Assembly: GCA_005788065.1 (NCBI GenBank)
Contig: SXZD01000219.1
Span: 1-6,722, forward strand
Length of the DNA: 6,722 nt
Origin: Burkholderiales bacterium
GTDB lineage: Bacteria > Pseudomonadota > Gammaproteobacteria > Burkholderiales > Burkholderiaceae_B
Direction of reading: 5' to 3'
Made by a program: the position numbers and the translations under genes. This document shows positions 5,924-6,722 of this stretch, piece after piece. How positions within the stretch are numbered: the stretch's first letter is position 1; each line of letters opens with the position of its first letter. Below the pieces are notes generated by a model. The model saw nothing but the letters and a program-made list of their open reading frames with translations. It did no database searches and was not told the DNA's origin.

Positions 5924-6241
5924 TCACTTCTTGGCGGCGTAGTAGGTGGCCAGATCGGCCATGTCCTGATCGCTCAGGGACTCGGCGATGGCGCGCATGG
6001 TCGGATGCGCACGCTCGCCCTTCTTGTAGGCCTGCAAGGCCGCTTCGATGTATTTGGCATTCTGGCCGGCAATCATGGGTACGCTGTAGACCACGGGGAA
6101 ACTGGCCTTGTAACCGGGGATGCTGTGGCAGCCGATGCACATGGAGTTCTTGCTTTCAGCAGCCTTGGCATCACCTTCGGCAGCCACTGCGCCAAAGCTC
6201 AGAAGGCTCAGCGCCAGACCTGTCAGGACAAACCGTTTCAT
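5924..6241 (-). CDS. Monohaem cytochrome c, class I, c4/c553-like (first gene of pair)
   Basis: A 105-residue exported electron carrier. A Sec signal peptide covers residues 1-20 (MKRF then a leucine-rich core), with cleavage after AVA. The haem motif is CIGCH at 35-39. PMIAGQNAKYI (55-65) is the counterpart of the PKLAGQ-x-x-Y-L element of cytochrome c4, and HPTMRAIAESLSDQDM (79-94) supplies Met82 as probable axial ligand. The mature form is only about 85 residues, one c4 domain. It is the promoter-proximal gene of a two-gene minus-strand operon. The start ATG at 6241 has a modest GAGAG ribosome site six bases away. A dyad and candidate promoter lie just upstream. The exact redox partner cannot be told from the sequence. 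Confidence 0.92.
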   Translation of the reverse strand: MKRFVLTGLALSLLSFGAVAAEGDAKAAESKNSMCIGCHSIPGYKASFPVVYSVPMIAGQNAKYIEAALQAYKKGERAHPTMRAIAESLSDQDMADLATYYAAKK

Positions 6242-6264
6242 GGAACGCTCTCGTATTATGGTTT

Positions 6265-6296
6265 ATTCGGGTTTACTTCAGGGCAAACGCCCGAAT
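6265..6296. repeat. 7 bp inverted repeat upstream of the cytochrome operon
   Basis: ATTCGGG (6265-6271) and CCCGAAT (6290-6296) are perfect inverted arms separated by 18 bases; TTT (6272-6274) and AAA (6285-6287) can add three more pairs past a two-base bulge. It lies 24 bases upstream of the first cytochrome start and touches the candidate -10 at 6295-6300. It could be an operator or, if transcription starts further upstream, a hairpin in the leader. Confidence 0.4.
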
Positions 6297-6324
6297 TCTA
6301 GCGCCTTGCACGCAAAACGTCCAA
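6295..6324 (-). promoter_or_regulatory. Candidate sigma-70 promoter for the cytochrome pair
   Basis: Read on the minus strand, TTGGAC (6324-6319) and TAGAAT (6300-6295) are separated by 18 bases. The -10 matches five of six consensus positions, the -35 only the leading TTG. Transcription would start near 6288, giving a leader of about 45 bases. It is the best candidate in the divergent gap but is weak on the -35 side. Confidence 0.3.
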
Positions 6325-6384
6325 CAAGCAAGTCCATTTCCACCCTGCAAAGTGCTTCATGAGATACCATTTAACGTTCTGGCA

Positions 6385-6400
6385 GGCATGTAAGCATGCC
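6385..6400. repeat. Inverted repeat upstream of the MoxR gene
   Basis: GGCATG (6385-6390) and CATGCC (6395-6400) form perfect 6 bp arms around TAAG. It lies 68 bases before the MoxR start with no T-run following, so a terminator role is unlikely. It may be a regulator site or a leader hairpin. The divergent gap of 226 bases (6242-6467) otherwise holds no gene and no convincing promoter for the plus-strand gene. Confidence 0.35.
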
Positions 6401-6422
6401 GGCCCCTCTCGATACAGACCGG

Positions 6423-6433
6423 CGGACAGTCCG
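6423..6433. repeat. Short palindrome CGGACAGTCCG upstream of the MoxR gene
   Basis: Perfect 5 bp arms (6423-6427 and 6429-6433) surround a single A, 34 bases before the MoxR start. Too short to be certain it is not chance in GC-rich DNA; recorded because it is one of two dyads in the same short leader region. Confidence 0.25.
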
Positions 6434-6467
6434 GCACACCCACATTTTGCAGCGGAGCAGAAAAGCC

Positions 6468-6722
6468 ATGCGTTTTCAGGGCAGTGAATCTTACGTCGCC
6501 ACCGACGACCTCAAACTGGCAGTCAATGCCGCCATCACCCTGCAGCGACCGCTGCTGATCAAGGGCGAACCGGGCACGGGCAAGACCCTGCTGGCAGAGG
6601 AAGTATCACGTTCACTGGGCGTAAAGCTGCTGCAGTGGCACGTGAAGTCCACCACCAAGGCCCAGCAGGGTCTGTATGAGTATGACGCTGTCAGCCGGTT
6701 GCGCGACTCGCAACTCGGTGAC
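6468..6722 (+). CDS. MoxR-family AAA+ ATPase, 3' end cut by window
   Basis: The first 85 residues of an ATPase that continues past the window edge. The Walker A motif GEPGTGKT is at 33-40 with Lys39, preceded by the RPLLIKG strand. The segments TDDLKLAVNAAITL (12-25), QWHVKSTTKAQQGLYEYD (56-73) and AVSRLRDSQLGD (74-85) are typical of the MoxR/CoxD-like branch that acts as a chaperone-like ATPase with a partner VWA (von Willebrand factor A) protein. ATG 6468 has GGAG at 6454-6457, ten bases away, and begins at the expected family N-terminus. Walker B, sensor and arginine-finger regions are outside the window. In related genomes such a gene is commonly followed by a CoxE-like VWA protein gene; whether that holds here cannot be seen. 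Confidence 0.9.
   Translation, partial: MRFQGSESYVATDDLKLAVNAAITLQRPLLIKGEPGTGKTLLAEEVSRSLGVKLLQWHVKSTTKAQQGLYEYDAVSRLRDSQLGD

Noticed and set aside
5916..6140. N-terminal extension of the second cytochrome frame
   Set aside because: It overlaps the first cytochrome gene and lacks family similarity, while the start at 5915 begins a textbook signal peptide with a ribosome site.

Overview
The window looks like the chromosome of a betaproteobacterium, most likely in the Burkholderiales. Reasons: moderately high GC; a 7Fe ferredoxin I-like protein beside a ferredoxin-NADP+ reductase; an intracellular PHB depolymerase of the Ralstonia/Cupriavidus PhaZa1 type; a DUF1841 protein; and a short rnfB-like gene directly joined to nth. 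All assignments come from reading translations and recalled family features; no database search was run. I see no RNA gene, insertion sequence, CRISPR array or clear sign of horizontal transfer.

Layout. Positions 1-1126 (+) hold the 3' end of a 7Fe ferredoxin gene (fdxA) and a complete ferredoxin-NADP+ reductase (fpr), a plausible NADPH-ferredoxin redox pair. After a 144-base gap with a candidate promoter and a 7+7 bp dyad, positions 1271-3880 (+) form a tightly packed unit. It contains phaZ (mobilisation of stored polyhydroxybutyrate), a membrane-anchor-less RnfB/RsxB-like Fe-S protein, and nth (endonuclease III, base excision repair). Both junctions overlap, by 8 and 4 bases. Then come a divergent FIST-domain-like protein (3953-5020) and a DUF1841 protein (5049-5477), probably co-transcribed.

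The + strand block meets a - strand operon at a convergent junction with two stem-loops (5497-5550). The one nearer DUF1841 has a 10 bp perfect stem and, read on the - strand, a seven-T tail, so it should terminate the minus-strand operon. That operon (6241 to 5562, -) encodes two small exported monohaem cytochromes c that look like the two halves of a dihaem cytochrome c4. A 226-base divergent region with several short dyads separates it from the 5' end of a MoxR-type AAA+ ATPase gene (6468 onward), cut by the window edge.

How the genes may work together: the theme is redox and carbon-store metabolism. FdxA/Fpr move electrons between NADPH and ferredoxin; PhaZ releases hydroxybutyrate units; the RnfB-like protein and Nth both carry Fe-S clusters; the cytochromes act in periplasmic electron transfer. 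The points most worth a second look are the soluble orphan RnfB fused operonically between phaZ and nth, a PhaR-site-like dyad before phaZ, two HxxxH patterns in DUF1841, and the split c4-like cytochrome pair. I found no clearly new defence or mobile system.
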